Source: Galactobacter valiniphilus (GTDB lineage Bacteria > Actinomycetota > Actinomycetes > Actinomycetales > Micrococcaceae). From it: a DNA stretch of 64,000 nt. The notes beneath the pieces were generated by a model. The model saw only the letters and a program-made list of their open reading frames with translations. It was not told the DNA's origin and ran no database searches. Positions 53,831-63,249 of the stretch are shown one piece after another. The number at the start of each line of letters is the position of its first letter. The first letter of the stretch is position 1. The translations under genes were made by a program, and so were the position numbers. The DNA is taken from positions 1 to 64,000 of the forward strand of contig NZ_QQXK01000012.1 in the NCBI RefSeq assembly GCF_003575975.1, written 5' to 3'.

Positions 53831-55162
53831 ATGTTCCCGAAGCTCACGATGAAGACCACGGCCCTCGGGCTCGGCGCCGCCGCACTGGCCCTGAGCCTGG
53901 CTGCCTGCAGCTCCAACGCCTCGGCCCCGGCGTCCTCGACCGCCGGCAGCTCGTCCGCCTCGAGCGCGCCGTCCAGCTCGATGGCGACCATGGATCACAG
54001 CACGATGGGCTCGAGCTCGGCGGCGGCCGCGGCCCTGGTTCCCGTCGGCACGGGGGATCCGTTCGCCGACGCCATGACCGCTGCGAGCCACATGCCCATG
54101 ACGGGCAAGACCCTTGCCGACGGCATCGTGAAGGCCGCCGGCATCAAGGGCGACCCCGACTCCGATGCGGCGGGGCTGCGCGCGGCCCTCACCTCGAACC
54201 TGCAGGAGCACGTCTACCTCGCCGGCATCGGCGTCGCCACGGCGTACACCAAGGGCGCAGACTCCGCCGAGTTCAAGGCGGCGGCCGCCGCGATCGATAA
54301 GAACGCCGTGGCGCTGGCCGACATGGTCGGGACGCTGGACCCGAAGATGAAGGATCCGGTGCTCAAGGTCTGGCGCGCGCACATCGGCTACTTCGTCGAC
54401 TACGCGGTCGCCGCGAAGAAGGGCGACAAGGCCGGCAAGGAGAAGGCCCAGGCCGAGCTGAGCCAGTACACCAAGGACGCGGGTGCCGCCCTCTCGGCCC
54501 TGGCCAAGGGCAAGATCAGCGCGGGCGACGTCACCGAGGGCCTGGTCCATCACGTGGCCTCGCTGTCCGAGGCGATCGATGCCCTGGCCGCCGGCAAGAC
54601 GGAGGCCTACTCCAAGCTGCACGCGGCCGCCTCGCACGGCGGAGACTTCATCGCCAAGCTGGCCAACGCCCTGGCCGTGGGCAACGGGGTGAAGGGCGAT
54701 GCCCTGGACGCCGCCTCCACGCTGCGCACCACGCTGGCCACGGGCCTGCAGGAGCATGTGTACCTGGCCTCGGTGGCGGTCTTCGTTGCCTACACCTCCG
54801 AGGGAGGCACGGATTCCGAGGCCTTCACGGCGGCGGCAGGAGCGTTGGATCACAACTCTCAGGCGCTGGCCGAGGCCATCGGCTCGGTGGCCGGCAAGGA
54901 GAAGCAGGAGGCGTTCCTGACCCTGTGGCGCGAGCACATCGGCTACTTCGTCGACTACGCCAACGCCGTGGCCAAGGGCGACAAGGCAGCGGCGACGAAG
55001 GCCCTCGAGGAGCTGAACGAGTACCGTCCCAAGGCCGGGGCGTTCTTCGAAGACATCAGCAAGGGCGAGCTCAAGGCCGACGCCATCGCTACGGGGCTCG
55101 GCGAGCACGTGACGACGCTGGCCGGAGCCATCGACTCCCTCAAGAAGGCCCTGGTCGGCTGA
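53831..55162 (+). CDS. Lipoprotein with tandem His-containing helical repeats
   Basis: 443 residues; lipobox LSLAAC with Cys26, then a Ser/Ala linker holding a Met/His cluster (MATMDHSTMG, 51-60). The rest is two homologous helical halves. Half 1 has LQEHVYLA (His127), WRAHIGYFVDY (His184) and LVHHVASL (His241); half 2 has LQEHVYLA (His309), WREHIGYFVDY (His369) and GLGEHVTTL (His426). The His are 57-60 residues apart within each half. I cannot name the family. The spaced His and Met cluster suggest metal or heme binding outside the membrane, which is inference. The promoter and the neighbouring sigma/anti-sigma pair suggest SigK control. Confidence 0.75.
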   Translation: MFPKLTMKTTALGLGAAALALSLAACSSNASAPASSTAGSSSASSAPSSSMATMDHSTMGSSSAAAAALVPVGTGDPFADAMTAASHMPMTGKTLADGIVKAAGIKGDPDSDAAGLRAALTSNLQEHVYLAGIGVATAYTKGADSAEFKAAAAAIDKNAVALADMVGTLDPKMKDPVLKVWRAHIGYFVDYAVAAKKGDKAGKEKAQAELSQYTKDAGAALSALAKGKISAGDVTEGLVHHVASLSEAIDALAAGKTEAYSKLHAAASHGGDFIAKLANALAVGNGVKGDALDAASTLRTTLATGLQEHVYLASVAVFVAYTSEGGTDSEAFTAAAGALDHNSQALAEAIGSVAGKEKQEAFLTLWREHIGYFVDYANAVAKGDKAAATKALEELNEYRPKAGAFFEDISKGELKADAIATGLGEHVTTLAGAIDSLKKALVG

Positions 55163-55268
55163 TCCCCTGCCGACCCTCCCTCTGTCGCCGCGCCTCTCCC
55201 TCCCCTGGGGACCGGCGCGGCGACGGTGCCACCCCCCATCGCCCACGCACGAGCGGAGGCACCCTAGG

Positions 55269-55874
55269 ATGACCGTCATGACGGAACACAACGCCTGTCC
55301 GCTCCCAGACCCGAGGTTTCGGTCGCTGCGCGCGACCGAGGCCGAGGAGCTCGGGGTGCTGGTGGAGCGTTGCGCCGCAGGGGATCGCGAGGCCTTCGCC
55401 GAGCTGTACAAAGTGGTGGCTCCGATCGTGCACGGTGTGTGCCGCCGGGTCATGGTGGATCGGGGGCTCGCCGAGGAGACCGCCCAGGACGTCATGGTGG
55501 AGCTGTGGTCCAAGTCGGCTGGGTACCGGCCGGAGCGGGGCACCGTCTTCGCGTGGGCCGCCACGGTGGCCCACCGACGCTCCGTCGATAGGGTGCGCAG
55601 CGAGGTCTCGAGGCGGCGCCGCGAGGCGGCGCTCCCCGAGGAACGTGAGCTGGACGGCACCGACGAGGCGCTCTTGCGCGAGGAGGACGGGCGGCGGGTG
55701 CGTGACTGCCTCGAAACCCTCACGGAGCTCGAAAGCCAGGCCGTGGTCCACGCCTACTACGACGGGCTCAGCTACACCGAGGTGGCTACGCGGCTCGCTT
55801 CGCCCCTGCCCACCGTCAAGAGCCGCATCAGATCGGGATTGATCCGCCTACGAGGATGTTTGGAGGGGAACTGA
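55269..55874 (+). CDS. sigK: ECF RNA polymerase sigma factor, SigK type
   Basis: ATG 55269 lies 9 bases after GGAGG. The 201-residue product has region 2 (LVERCAAGDREAFAELYKVV, then RGTVFAWAATVAHRRSVDRV) and region 4 (YDGLSYTEVATRLASPLPTV, then KSRIRSGLIRLRGCL). The sequence and the adjacent RskA-type gene place it in the SigK/ECF19 group. It would direct polymerase to CCATCC/CCGAA-type promoters when freed from the anti-sigma factor encoded one base downstream. Confidence 0.88.
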   Translation: MTVMTEHNACPLPDPRFRSLRATEAEELGVLVERCAAGDREAFAELYKVVAPIVHGVCRRVMVDRGLAEETAQDVMVELWSKSAGYRPERGTVFAWAATVAHRRSVDRVRSEVSRRRREAALPEERELDGTDEALLREEDGRRVRDCLETLTELESQAVVHAYYDGLSYTEVATRLASPLPTVKSRIRSGLIRLRGCLEGN

Positions 55875-55875
55875 C

Positions 55876-56679
55876 ATGAGCGCCATGAGCAATGAACGCC
55901 GCGACGAGCTCCTCGTCGGCCTGGCCCTCGACGCCCTCGACACCCCGGAAGAGGTAGCGGAGGCCCGCCGCCTGCTCCACCAGGACCCGACGGCCGCCGC
56001 CGAGGTGACGCGCTTCCGCGAGGCAGCGGCGGAGCTGGCGCGGCTGAGCGCCGTGCCCCCGCCGGCGGGCGGCCTGGACGACGCGCTGCGACGCATCGAC
56101 GCCCTCGAGGAGGGCGCCGATGCGTCGCCCGGCTCGGCACAGCCCGGCAGCTCATCCGCGCCGCCCGAGGCTGGCACCGCCCGGGCCGAGGACCCCACCG
56201 CGGTGCCAGAGGGCGTGCTTGCCTTCCGGCCCCGCCGCAGGCTGGCCCCGTGGATCGCCGCGGCGGCCGCCATCGCCATCGCCGTGCCGTCCATCGGCCT
56301 CGCCGTCGCGCAGCACCAGCGCGCGGCCGTGGCGGAGGCCGGCACCGCGCGCATCATGGAGCTGCTCAGCCAGCCGGGGGCCAAGCTCTCGAGCGCCACC
56401 CTGGCCTCGGGGCAGGGCAGCCTGATCGTGGTCTCCGGCGGCAACGGCACCGACATCATCACGCGCGAGCTGCCGGACGCCGGCACCGACCGCACGTATC
56501 AGCTGTGGACCATCCAGGCCGGCGGGGACCCCGTGTCCGCGGGACTCGTGGGCGGGGGAGACGCCGTGAACAGCGCTGGCTCCCAGTCCGCAGGGACCGT
56601 CGTCGCCATCACGCTCGAACCGGCCGGCGGTTCCCAGCAGCCCACGCAGAAGCCGATCGCGGCGGTGACGCTGGGCTAG
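55876..56679 (+). CDS. rskA: Anti-sigma-K factor RskA
   Basis: 267 residues. The N-terminal cytosolic anti-sigma domain (VGLALDALDTPEEVAEARRL) is followed by a linker, one transmembrane helix (APWIAAAAAIAIAVPSIGLA, about 119-138) and the extracellular RskA domain with TYQLWTIQAGGDPVSAGLVG. In Mycobacterium RskA holds SigK at the membrane until cleaved in response to redox or envelope signals. It is cotranscribed with the sigma gene, one base apart. Confidence 0.9.
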   Translation: MSAMSNERRDELLVGLALDALDTPEEVAEARRLLHQDPTAAAEVTRFREAAAELARLSAVPPPAGGLDDALRRIDALEEGADASPGSAQPGSSSAPPEAGTARAEDPTAVPEGVLAFRPRRRLAPWIAAAAAIAIAVPSIGLAVAQHQRAAVAEAGTARIMELLSQPGAKLSSATLASGQGSLIVVSGGNGTDIITRELPDAGTDRTYQLWTIQAGGDPVSAGLVGGGDAVNSAGSQSAGTVVAITLEPAGGSQQPTQKPIAAVTLG

Positions 56680-56681
56680 CC

Positions 56682-57470
56682 TCAGGCCGCCCGCGCGGGG
56701 CGGACCGGGCCCACGCGAAGCCGCCCGGCGACGTCGAGCACCTCCACGGGGGTGCCGTAGACCTCGCTGAGCACCCCGGCGTCGCACACGGTGGAGACCG
56801 CGCCGGAGGCGCGGACCCGGCCGCGCTCCAGCAGCACGAGCGAGTCGGCGTAGGAGGCGGCGGCGTCGAGGTCGTGCAGCACCACGCCGACCGCCGCGCC
56901 GCGCGAGGCGAGCGTGCGCATGAGCCCGAGCGTCGCCTCGGCGTGCGCCACGTCCATCGCGGAGGTCGGCTCGTCGAGCAGGATGACCGAGCCCTCGGCC
57001 ACGGGGGTGGCCTGGGCGATCACGCGGGCGAGCGCCGCGCGCTGTCGCTCGCCGCCGGAGAGGGTCGTGATGTCGCGCTCGGCCAGGGCCGTGAGGCCCG
57101 TCAGCTCCAGCGCGTCGTCCACGGCGGCGGCGTGATCCGAGCGGACCTTGCGCCACGGCGTGCGGCCCATCTCCACGACCTCGCGGACGGTGAAGGCGAA
57201 GGCCACACCGGAGTCCTGCGGCATGACGGCCCGGCGCCGGGCCGCCTCGGCCGCCGGCACGCGGTGGGACTCGCGGGTGCCCAGGTGCACGGTCCCGGAG
57301 CTGGGCTTGAGCTGGCCGGAGGCCACGGCCAGGAGCGTCGACTTGCCCGCACCGTTGGGGCCGATCACGGCCGTCACGGTGCCGGAATCGAGGCGGAGGT
57401 CCACGGCGTCGATGAGCTTGCGCCCCTCGATCGCCACGGTCGCGGAGGAGACGGTCAGTGCGGTGCTCAT
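56682..57470 (-). CDS. hmuV: Heme ABC transporter ATP-binding protein HmuV
   Basis: The start is ATG 57470, overlapping the hmuU stop (ATGA). The 262-residue product has Walker A VIGPNGAGKSTLLAVASGQL, signature TLSGGERQRAALARVIAQ, Walker B VILLDEPTSAMDV and switch VVLHDLDAAASYAD. It powers the FecCD-type permease encoded upstream. Convergent with rskA, two bases apart. Confidence 0.92.
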   Translation of the reverse strand: MSTALTVSSATVAIEGRKLIDAVDLRLDSGTVTAVIGPNGAGKSTLLAVASGQLKPSSGTVHLGTRESHRVPAAEAARRRAVMPQDSGVAFAFTVREVVEMGRTPWRKVRSDHAAAVDDALELTGLTALAERDITTLSGGERQRAALARVIAQATPVAEGSVILLDEPTSAMDVAHAEATLGLMRTLASRGAAVGVVLHDLDAAASYADSLVLLERGRVRASGAVSTVCDAGVLSEVYGTPVEVLDVAGRLRVGPVRPARAA

Positions 57471-58630
57471 GCTGCGGCTCCCGGTCGCTTGAGGGTCCGG
57501 CGCAGGAGCACCAGGAACAGGGGACCGCCCACGAGGGCGGTGAAGATGCCCACCGGCAGGTCGCCGAAGGGGATGACGGTGCGGGCGGCGATGTCGGCCA
57601 GGCCCAGCAGCACGGCGCCGCCGAGCGCCGAGAGCGGCACGAGGTAGCGGTGCGACGGGCCGACGATGAGGCGCAGGGCGTGGGGGACGATCAGGCCCAC
57701 GAACGCGATGACGCCGGCGAAGGCCACGGCCACGCCCGTCATGAAGCACACGAGCAAGATGGCGACGACGCGCAGCTTCTCCACGTCGATGCCGGAGGCG
57801 GCGGCGGAGCGATCGCCGAGTGCCAGCACATCGAGGCGGGAGCGCAGCGCGAGACAGCCGATGAAGCCGAGCGCAAAGACCGCCGCTGTCACGCCGACGC
57901 CCTCCCACGTGGCCCCGGAGAGGGTGCCCATCTGCCAGAAGATGATCTGCTCACGCGAGCTCGTGTCGCCCATGAAGACGAGGAAGCTCGTGGCGGCGCC
58001 GGCCACGGCGTTGATGGCGATGCCGGTCAGGACCAAGGTGAGGACCACGGCACGCCCGCCGGAGCGGGAGAGCGCCCAGACCACGCCGGTGATGACGAGG
58101 GCGCCGGCAAACGCGCCGGCGGGGAGCGTCCACGGCGCGGCGGCGGAGAAGCCGAAGACGATGGCGACGCACGCGCCCACGGACGCGCCGGAGCTCACGC
58201 CGATGATGCTCGGCTCGGCCAGGGGGTTGGCGAAGAGGCCCTGCATCACGGTGCCGGCCACGGCCAGGCACGCGCCGACGAGGAGCGCCAGGAGCGTGCG
58301 CGGGAAGCGGATGGTCCACAGCGCCGCGTCGACGCGGTTCTGAAGCGGATCGGCCCCGCCGAAGAGGACGCGGCCGATCGATTCGATGACCTGGGCCGGG
58401 GTGGTGGAGAACTGGCCGAGCGAGGCCGAGACGAGCACGACAGCAAGCAGCGCGGCGGTCAGGGCGCCGGCCGCGATGGCCGCACGCAGGCCGCGGCGGG
58501 AGCGCCGGGCCGGAGCCGAGGACCCAGCGCCCGACGGCGCGGGGGAACCTTCCCCGGCCCCGGCGGAGGCCGGCGCGGGGCCGGAACCCGGCCCCGCGGC
58601 GTCGGGCACCGTGGCCTGGGCCGCGGTCAC
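57467..58630 (-). CDS. hmuU: Heme ABC transporter permease HmuU
   Basis: 387 residues from GTG 58630, overlapping the hmuT stop by four bases. After a Pro/Ala-rich, basic N-terminus come about nine to ten helices of the FecCD family, with LAVAGTVMQGLFANPLAEPS, IIGVSSGASVGACVAIVFGF and FVGLIVPHALRLIVGPSHRY, which contacts the ATPase. It forms the membrane channel for heme. Confidence 0.92.
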   Translation of the reverse strand: MTAAQATVPDAAGPGSGPAPASAGAGEGSPAPSGAGSSAPARRSRRGLRAAIAAGALTAALLAVVLVSASLGQFSTTPAQVIESIGRVLFGGADPLQNRVDAALWTIRFPRTLLALLVGACLAVAGTVMQGLFANPLAEPSIIGVSSGASVGACVAIVFGFSAAAPWTLPAGAFAGALVITGVVWALSRSGGRAVVLTLVLTGIAINAVAGAATSFLVFMGDTSSREQIIFWQMGTLSGATWEGVGVTAAVFALGFIGCLALRSRLDVLALGDRSAAASGIDVEKLRVVAILLVCFMTGVAVAFAGVIAFVGLIVPHALRLIVGPSHRYLVPLSALGGAVLLGLADIAARTVIPFGDLPVGIFTALVGGPLFLVLLRRTLKRPGAAA

Positions 58631-59745
58631 TGGCCGCCGTCCTTCGTGTAGATGGCCTGAGCGAGGGCAACCAGGTTGCCCGGCGTGCGCGGACCGTAGG
58701 CGAGGAGCTGGCCGTCGGCGGCGGTGATGACGCGCTGCGTGGAGCCGGCCGTCGTCGCGGCCATGCCCGGGCGCTTGAGCAGGCCCTCCACGCCGCCGGC
58801 GGACTTCACGCCGTCCTCCATGGCGAGCACGATCTGCGGGTCGAGGCTCACGAGCGCCTCGGCGTTGGCGGGCTTGAGCTGTGTGATGCCGTTCTCGGCG
58901 GCGGAGTCCGCGAGGCCCAGGGCGCCGATGATGTCGGAGGCGCCGTAGTCCTTGCCCAGGATGAAGAAGACGCCGGCGGTGCCGCGCACGTAGAGGACCA
59001 CGGCGCGCGGGGCCTGCGGCGTGTTGGCCTTCAGGGCGTTGACGGTGGCCTTGGCCTCCTCGAGCTCGGCGTCGGTCCGCTCGGCGAGGGTGTCGGCGGC
59101 CTCGGGCAGGCCCACGGCGTCGCCGACCTCCTCGATCGTGTCGTCGATGGAGTCCAGCGACGGGGTCTGCTCGAAGCGGACCACGGTCACGCCGGCGTTC
59201 TCCAGCTGCGCGTACTTCTCCTCCGAGCCGATCGTGGTGTTGGTCAGGATCAGCGTGGGGTTGAGATTCAGCACGGCCTCGGTATTGAGGTCGTGGCCCG
59301 ACTGCGTGACGACGGGCAGGTCCTTGATGGCCGCCTGCGTGTCCGAGTTGGAGCGGCCCACGAGGTTCTTTTCGAGGCCCAGGCCGATCACGGTGTCCGT
59401 GAGGGTGCCGTAGAGGTCCAGCGCCAGGATGCGGTCGGTCGATGCCACGGTGATGGTCTTGCCGTTGGAGTCGGTGACCTTGGCCGGCAGCTGCGGCCTC
59501 GGGTCCTTCACGGCGGCCGTGACATCGGGAACGGTCGCGGCCTGCGCGGGGCCGCTGAGGCCCAGGGCGTCGACGCCGGCCGGACCGGCCGCGGTGCCAG
59601 CGGTGCCGGCGGTGGCCGGGGCGGGAGACGACGATGCCGTCGTCGGGTTCTGCGACGACGGCGCGGTGCTGGCCCCCGCACAGGAAGCGAGCGAGAGGGC
59701 GGCCACGAGGGCCACGGCAAGGGTGGCTGGCTTGCGATACAACAC
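58627..59745 (-). CDS. hmuT: Heme-binding lipoprotein HmuT
   Basis: 372 residues from GTG 59745. Lipobox SLASC, a Ser/Pro/Ala linker, then a class III periplasmic-type binding domain: RILALDLYGTLTDTVIGLGL, VVTQSGHDLNTEAVLNLNPT and YVRGTAGVFFILGKDYGASD. The His in QSGHDLN is in the position of the heme-ligand His of corynebacterial HmuT. It receives heme from the HtaA-type surface protein and passes it to HmuUV. The ribosome site is weak. Confidence 0.9.
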   Translation of the reverse strand: MLYRKPATLAVALVAALSLASCAGASTAPSSQNPTTASSSPAPATAGTAGTAAGPAGVDALGLSGPAQAATVPDVTAAVKDPRPQLPAKVTDSNGKTITVASTDRILALDLYGTLTDTVIGLGLEKNLVGRSNSDTQAAIKDLPVVTQSGHDLNTEAVLNLNPTLILTNTTIGSEEKYAQLENAGVTVVRFEQTPSLDSIDDTIEEVGDAVGLPEAADTLAERTDAELEEAKATVNALKANTPQAPRAVVLYVRGTAGVFFILGKDYGASDIIGALGLADSAAENGITQLKPANAEALVSLDPQIVLAMEDGVKSAGGVEGLLKRPGMAATTAGSTQRVITAADGQLLAYGPRTPGNLVALAQAIYTKDGGQ

Positions 59746-59808
59746 GATGACTACTTGCTCTCTGTGTGGGTCAGCGAAGGCAAAACGAGGGTGAGGGAGA
59801 ACGGGGGC

Positions 59809-59841
59809 GACGGCGCCCGCTCGAGGTGAGCGGGCGCCGTC
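59809..59841 (-). other. Hairpin between htaA and hmuT
   Basis: A 14-bp perfect stem (59809-59822 with 59828-59841) lies in the 105-bp gap after the surface-protein gene. No T run follows on the minus strand, so it is more likely an attenuator or an mRNA 3'-end protector allowing higher output of the surface protein than of the transporter. Confidence 0.55.
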
Positions 59842-59850
59842 GGGCCGTGA

Positions 59851-62800
59851 CTAGCGCTGGTCTGCCGCGGACTTGCGGCGGGCGGCGAGGGTGATCGCCG
59901 CGGCGCCGAGCAGGGCCAGCAGGCCGGCGGTGCCGACCAGGTTGGCCGTGTTGTCCACGCCGGTGGCTGCCAGATCGCCGCAGACAACCTGGGTGGTCGC
60001 GGCGGAGGCCTTGCCGACGGACAGGGTCATGGAGTCCATGGCCTGGCCGGCGTTGTAGAAGCCGGCGAAGGCCTTGGCGCCCGCGGCCGTCAGCGTCACC
60101 GACGCACCGGAGAAGCCGGAGGCGGAACCGCCGGAGAACTTCACGGTGGCGAAGGTGATGTTGGAGGCCGAGAGGTCCTTGCCCTCCATGTCCTGGCTCT
60201 TCACATTGGCGATGAGCGCAGCGGTGCCCGAGCCGGTGACCTGGACCCGCAGACCGGAGAGCGTGGTGTCCAGGAGGCCGTCGTGGCCCGTGAAGTGCAC
60301 GCTGCCGGGGAAGGACACGGTGCCCGTGCCGTTCGCGGACAGGGAGCCGGAACCGGCGCCCCACGTGAAGCCGGAGCCCGAGGCCGCGGCGCCGTTACCC
60401 GTCGTGACCTGGCCCTTGGCGATGCCGCCCTTGACGTAGGAGACGAAGGAGGACTTCACGCCCCAGCTGAGGGACACGCCGCCGGCGGTCGCGGGGACCG
60501 TGACCGTGCGGCACTGCTGCTTGGCGGCGCCGGAGTTGGCGGCCGTGTTCCCCGAGGTGGTCTTCTCGCCGTCGGTGGAGCCGGCCGTCGACTCGTTGTC
60601 GGCCTCGTCGTCGCCTGCCGTGGTGGTGCCGCTGTTCTTGGCGTCGGCGTTGACCGACACGGCGTCGAGGACGGTGCCCGCCTCGTAGAAGCCGGCCAGG
60701 GCCGGGACACCGGCCTTGGTCAGCGTGGCCTTGGCGTCGCTCAGGACGAGCAGCTTGGAGGCGGAGACGGCGGCCTTGAAGCCGAGCGCGGCGTTGTTGA
60801 ACGTGAGGTTCTTGGCGTCGAAGCTCAGCGACGCCAGCACGACGTCCTTCAGGTTGATGGCGTCCGTCATGGACGTCTTCGGCGCCGTGACGCTCGCGAT
60901 CAGTTCGGCCTTCGTGGGGCCCGTAACCTTGACGCGCAGCTGGGAGAAGGTCAGGTCCATCTCGCCCTCGTGGCCCGTGACGTTCACCGTGCCGTTGAAG
61001 GAGATGGTGCCGAGGCCGTTCTTGAGCGTGCCGGAGCCGCCCGTGAAGGAGAACACGCCGTTCTTGGCGGCCTGCTTCGCGCCGTCTGAAACGGTCAACT
61101 TGCCGCCGCCGATCGGGCCGACCACGTAGTCGCGGAAGGACTTCTTGAGGCCCCAGTTCAGGGTGGCGTTGGAGATCGTCAGTTCCTCGTCGGACCCGTT
61201 GTCGGTGCCGGGAGTCTCCGGGTCGACCGGGGTTTCCGGGCCCTCCGGGTCAACGGGCGCCGGCTTGCCGGGACCGGTCAGGGCCACGGAGGTGGCGGTG
61301 GCGGGCAGGGCCTGGCGGTCGATGACCGTGGCGGCGGTGGCCTTGCCGTGGGCTGACCAGGTGATGACCTCGAGCGCCTCGGCGGCCTTGACCGCGGGAA
61401 CCGTCAGCGTGGTGACGAAACCGCCGTCCTTGATCCGGGAACCCATGATCCAGTCCTGGGCCACGGTGGTGCCGTCGGCGATGTCCTCGGCCTTGGTGCC
61501 CTGGGGAACGATGGCCACGTACAGGCCGTTGGCGGTGCCGCCCATGGTGGGGGAGGGCAGGCCCGTGAACTTGGTGCCGGTGATGGAGATCTTGCGGTCC
61601 TTGGCCTCCGGAGTTTCGGGATCCGTGGTGCCCGTGCCGAAGAGGGCGGTCTTCTGGGCGTCGGTGAGGTTGATGCCCACGCGGCTGATGATCGTTGCCT
61701 CCGTCGCCGAACCGTGTGCAGCCCAGGTCAGGACCTCGTAGTCCGTTCCCTTGACGAGCTGCGCCGTGCTCAAGCCGAGGCTCGTGGAGAAGCTGCCCGT
61801 GGCGATGGCGGACTGGCCCAGCCATTGCGTGCCCGGGGCGGAGCTCGACACGGCGGAGCCGGCGCCCTTGACGACGATCGCGGCATAGATGCCGTCGGCC
61901 ATAGGCGAGGAGGGCTTCGGCAGGTTGGTGTAGTTGCTGCCGTCGACCTGCAGGGCGAGACCGTCGGTGGCGGTGGCCTTCGTGACCTGCACCTTGGTGT
62001 CCGGGGCGGTGAGCTCGGGCGTCTCGGGCTCGCCGGGGCCGGTGAGGGTGATGCTCGTTGCGTCCTGGGCGAGGGCCTGCTTGTTCACGACGATGGCGTC
62101 GCCGACGGGGAGTCCGTGCGCGGTCCAGACGGTGACCTCGAGGTCCTGCGCGGCGGCTGCCGCGGGGATGGTGACCTTGCTCGTGAAGTTGCCCTTGGTG
62201 TCGATCGAGGCTGCGGCGACGTAGGCGGTGGCGACGGCCTTGGTGCCCAGATTGGCCTGGGTGACGGTGCTGAGGTCGGTGCCCTTGGGGAAGAAGCCGA
62301 CGTAGGCGCCCTTGCCGTTGTAGCCCATGGAGGAGGCGGGGAGGTTGATGAAGTCCTTGCCGGTGACCGTGATCGTGCGATCAACAGGGGACGGGAAGAG
62401 GGCTTCCTTCTGCGCGTCCGTGAACTCGAGGTTGGCACGGTAGGCAACGTTGGCGGCGCTCGGGTTGGTGCGGCGCGGCCAGACGATGACGTCGTAGTCC
62501 TTCGACTTGTCGAGCGCCGTGGCGGCGATGGCCAAGGTGGAGACCGAGAAATCGGTGGCGACGCTCGCCACGGAACCGGTGCCGAGGTACGAGGACTGCG
62601 GCGGGGTCGGGCTGTAGGCGAGCTCGCGGTCGATCACGGCCACGTGCACGCCGGCCGGGTACTTCGTGGTGTCGTAGTCGCTGCCGGCCACGTTGACCGT
62701 GAGGCCGGCGGCTGCGTCCACCTTGATCGAGTGCGAGGACTCGTTCTTTGGCGGGAAGAGCGCATTGACGTTGGCGGCGGTGAGCTTGATGGGCTCGAGG

Positions 62801-63249
62801 TCCATGACAGCGTCGCCCACGGCGAGGCCGTGGGCGCGCCACACGACGATGTCGTAGTCCGTGCCCTTGCTGAGCACGCTCGTGGGAACCGTGAGCTCGG
62901 TGCTCCACGCACCATCCGTGATGGCGGCGGTCTTCACAAAGGACGACGGGGCGCCCTGGGCCAGCGCGCTCGGGTCGGAACCGTGCACGATCGGCGCCAC
63001 GTAGAGGCCGGCGTTGTAGCCGATCGAGGAGTTCGGCATGTCGAGATAGCCGGTGCCGGAGATGTTGAGCTTGAGGCCGTCGGCAGCGGAGGCCGAGACG
63101 ACCGAAACGGCCGTGGCCGGGGCGAAGTTTTCGCCTCCGGCGGCGTGGGCCGGGGCGGCGGTGCCGGCGAGACCGAGGCCGGCGACGGCCAGGGCCGTCA
63201 GGGCACTCAGGGCGCGGCGCCAGCCCTTGCGGGGCGGGGTGGATGACAT
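59851..63249 (-). CDS. htaA: HtaA-domain heme-binding surface protein with LAATG sorting signal
   Basis: 1,132 residues. Signal peptide (LTALAVAGLGLAGTAAPAHA), then five related beta-rich repeats of about 105-120 residues (about 45-665), each with a Gly-Tyr/Phe strand and a V[IT]W-x-AHG-type strand. Two HtaA domains follow, about 695-865 (LNWGLKKSFRDYVVG, VNVTGHEG) and 915-1080 (LSWGVKSSFVSYVKG, VHFTGHDG), keeping the Tyr and His that bind heme in corynebacterial HtaA. The end is LAATGVDN, a hydrophobic helix and RRKSAADQR: an LAxTG signal for a class E-type sortase. The five N-terminal repeats make it larger than the classical protein. Confidence 0.9.
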   Translation of the reverse strand: MSSTPPRKGWRRALSALTALAVAGLGLAGTAAPAHAAGGENFAPATAVSVVSASAADGLKLNISGTGYLDMPNSSIGYNAGLYVAPIVHGSDPSALAQGAPSSFVKTAAITDGAWSTELTVPTSVLSKGTDYDIVVWRAHGLAVGDAVMDLEPIKLTAANVNALFPPKNESSHSIKVDAAAGLTVNVAGSDYDTTKYPAGVHVAVIDRELAYSPTPPQSSYLGTGSVASVATDFSVSTLAIAATALDKSKDYDVIVWPRRTNPSAANVAYRANLEFTDAQKEALFPSPVDRTITVTGKDFINLPASSMGYNGKGAYVGFFPKGTDLSTVTQANLGTKAVATAYVAAASIDTKGNFTSKVTIPAAAAAQDLEVTVWTAHGLPVGDAIVVNKQALAQDATSITLTGPGEPETPELTAPDTKVQVTKATATDGLALQVDGSNYTNLPKPSSPMADGIYAAIVVKGAGSAVSSSAPGTQWLGQSAIATGSFSTSLGLSTAQLVKGTDYEVLTWAAHGSATEATIISRVGINLTDAQKTALFGTGTTDPETPEAKDRKISITGTKFTGLPSPTMGGTANGLYVAIVPQGTKAEDIADGTTVAQDWIMGSRIKDGGFVTTLTVPAVKAAEALEVITWSAHGKATAATVIDRQALPATATSVALTGPGKPAPVDPEGPETPVDPETPGTDNGSDEELTISNATLNWGLKKSFRDYVVGPIGGGKLTVSDGAKQAAKNGVFSFTGGSGTLKNGLGTISFNGTVNVTGHEGEMDLTFSQLRVKVTGPTKAELIASVTAPKTSMTDAINLKDVVLASLSFDAKNLTFNNAALGFKAAVSASKLLVLSDAKATLTKAGVPALAGFYEAGTVLDAVSVNADAKNSGTTTAGDDEADNESTAGSTDGEKTTSGNTAANSGAAKQQCRTVTVPATAGGVSLSWGVKSSFVSYVKGGIAKGQVTTGNGAAASGSGFTWGAGSGSLSANGTGTVSFPGSVHFTGHDGLLDTTLSGLRVQVTGSGTAALIANVKSQDMEGKDLSASNITFATVKFSGGSASGFSGASVTLTAAGAKAFAGFYNAGQAMDSMTLSVGKASAATTQVVCGDLAATGVDNTANLVGTAGLLALLGAAAITLAARRKSAADQR

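Noticed and set aside
55200-55268. SigK autoregulatory promoter directly before sigK
   Set aside because: A CCATC occurs but there is no CCGAA-type -10 at the right distance; read-through from the lipoprotein promoter or a housekeeping start is as likely.
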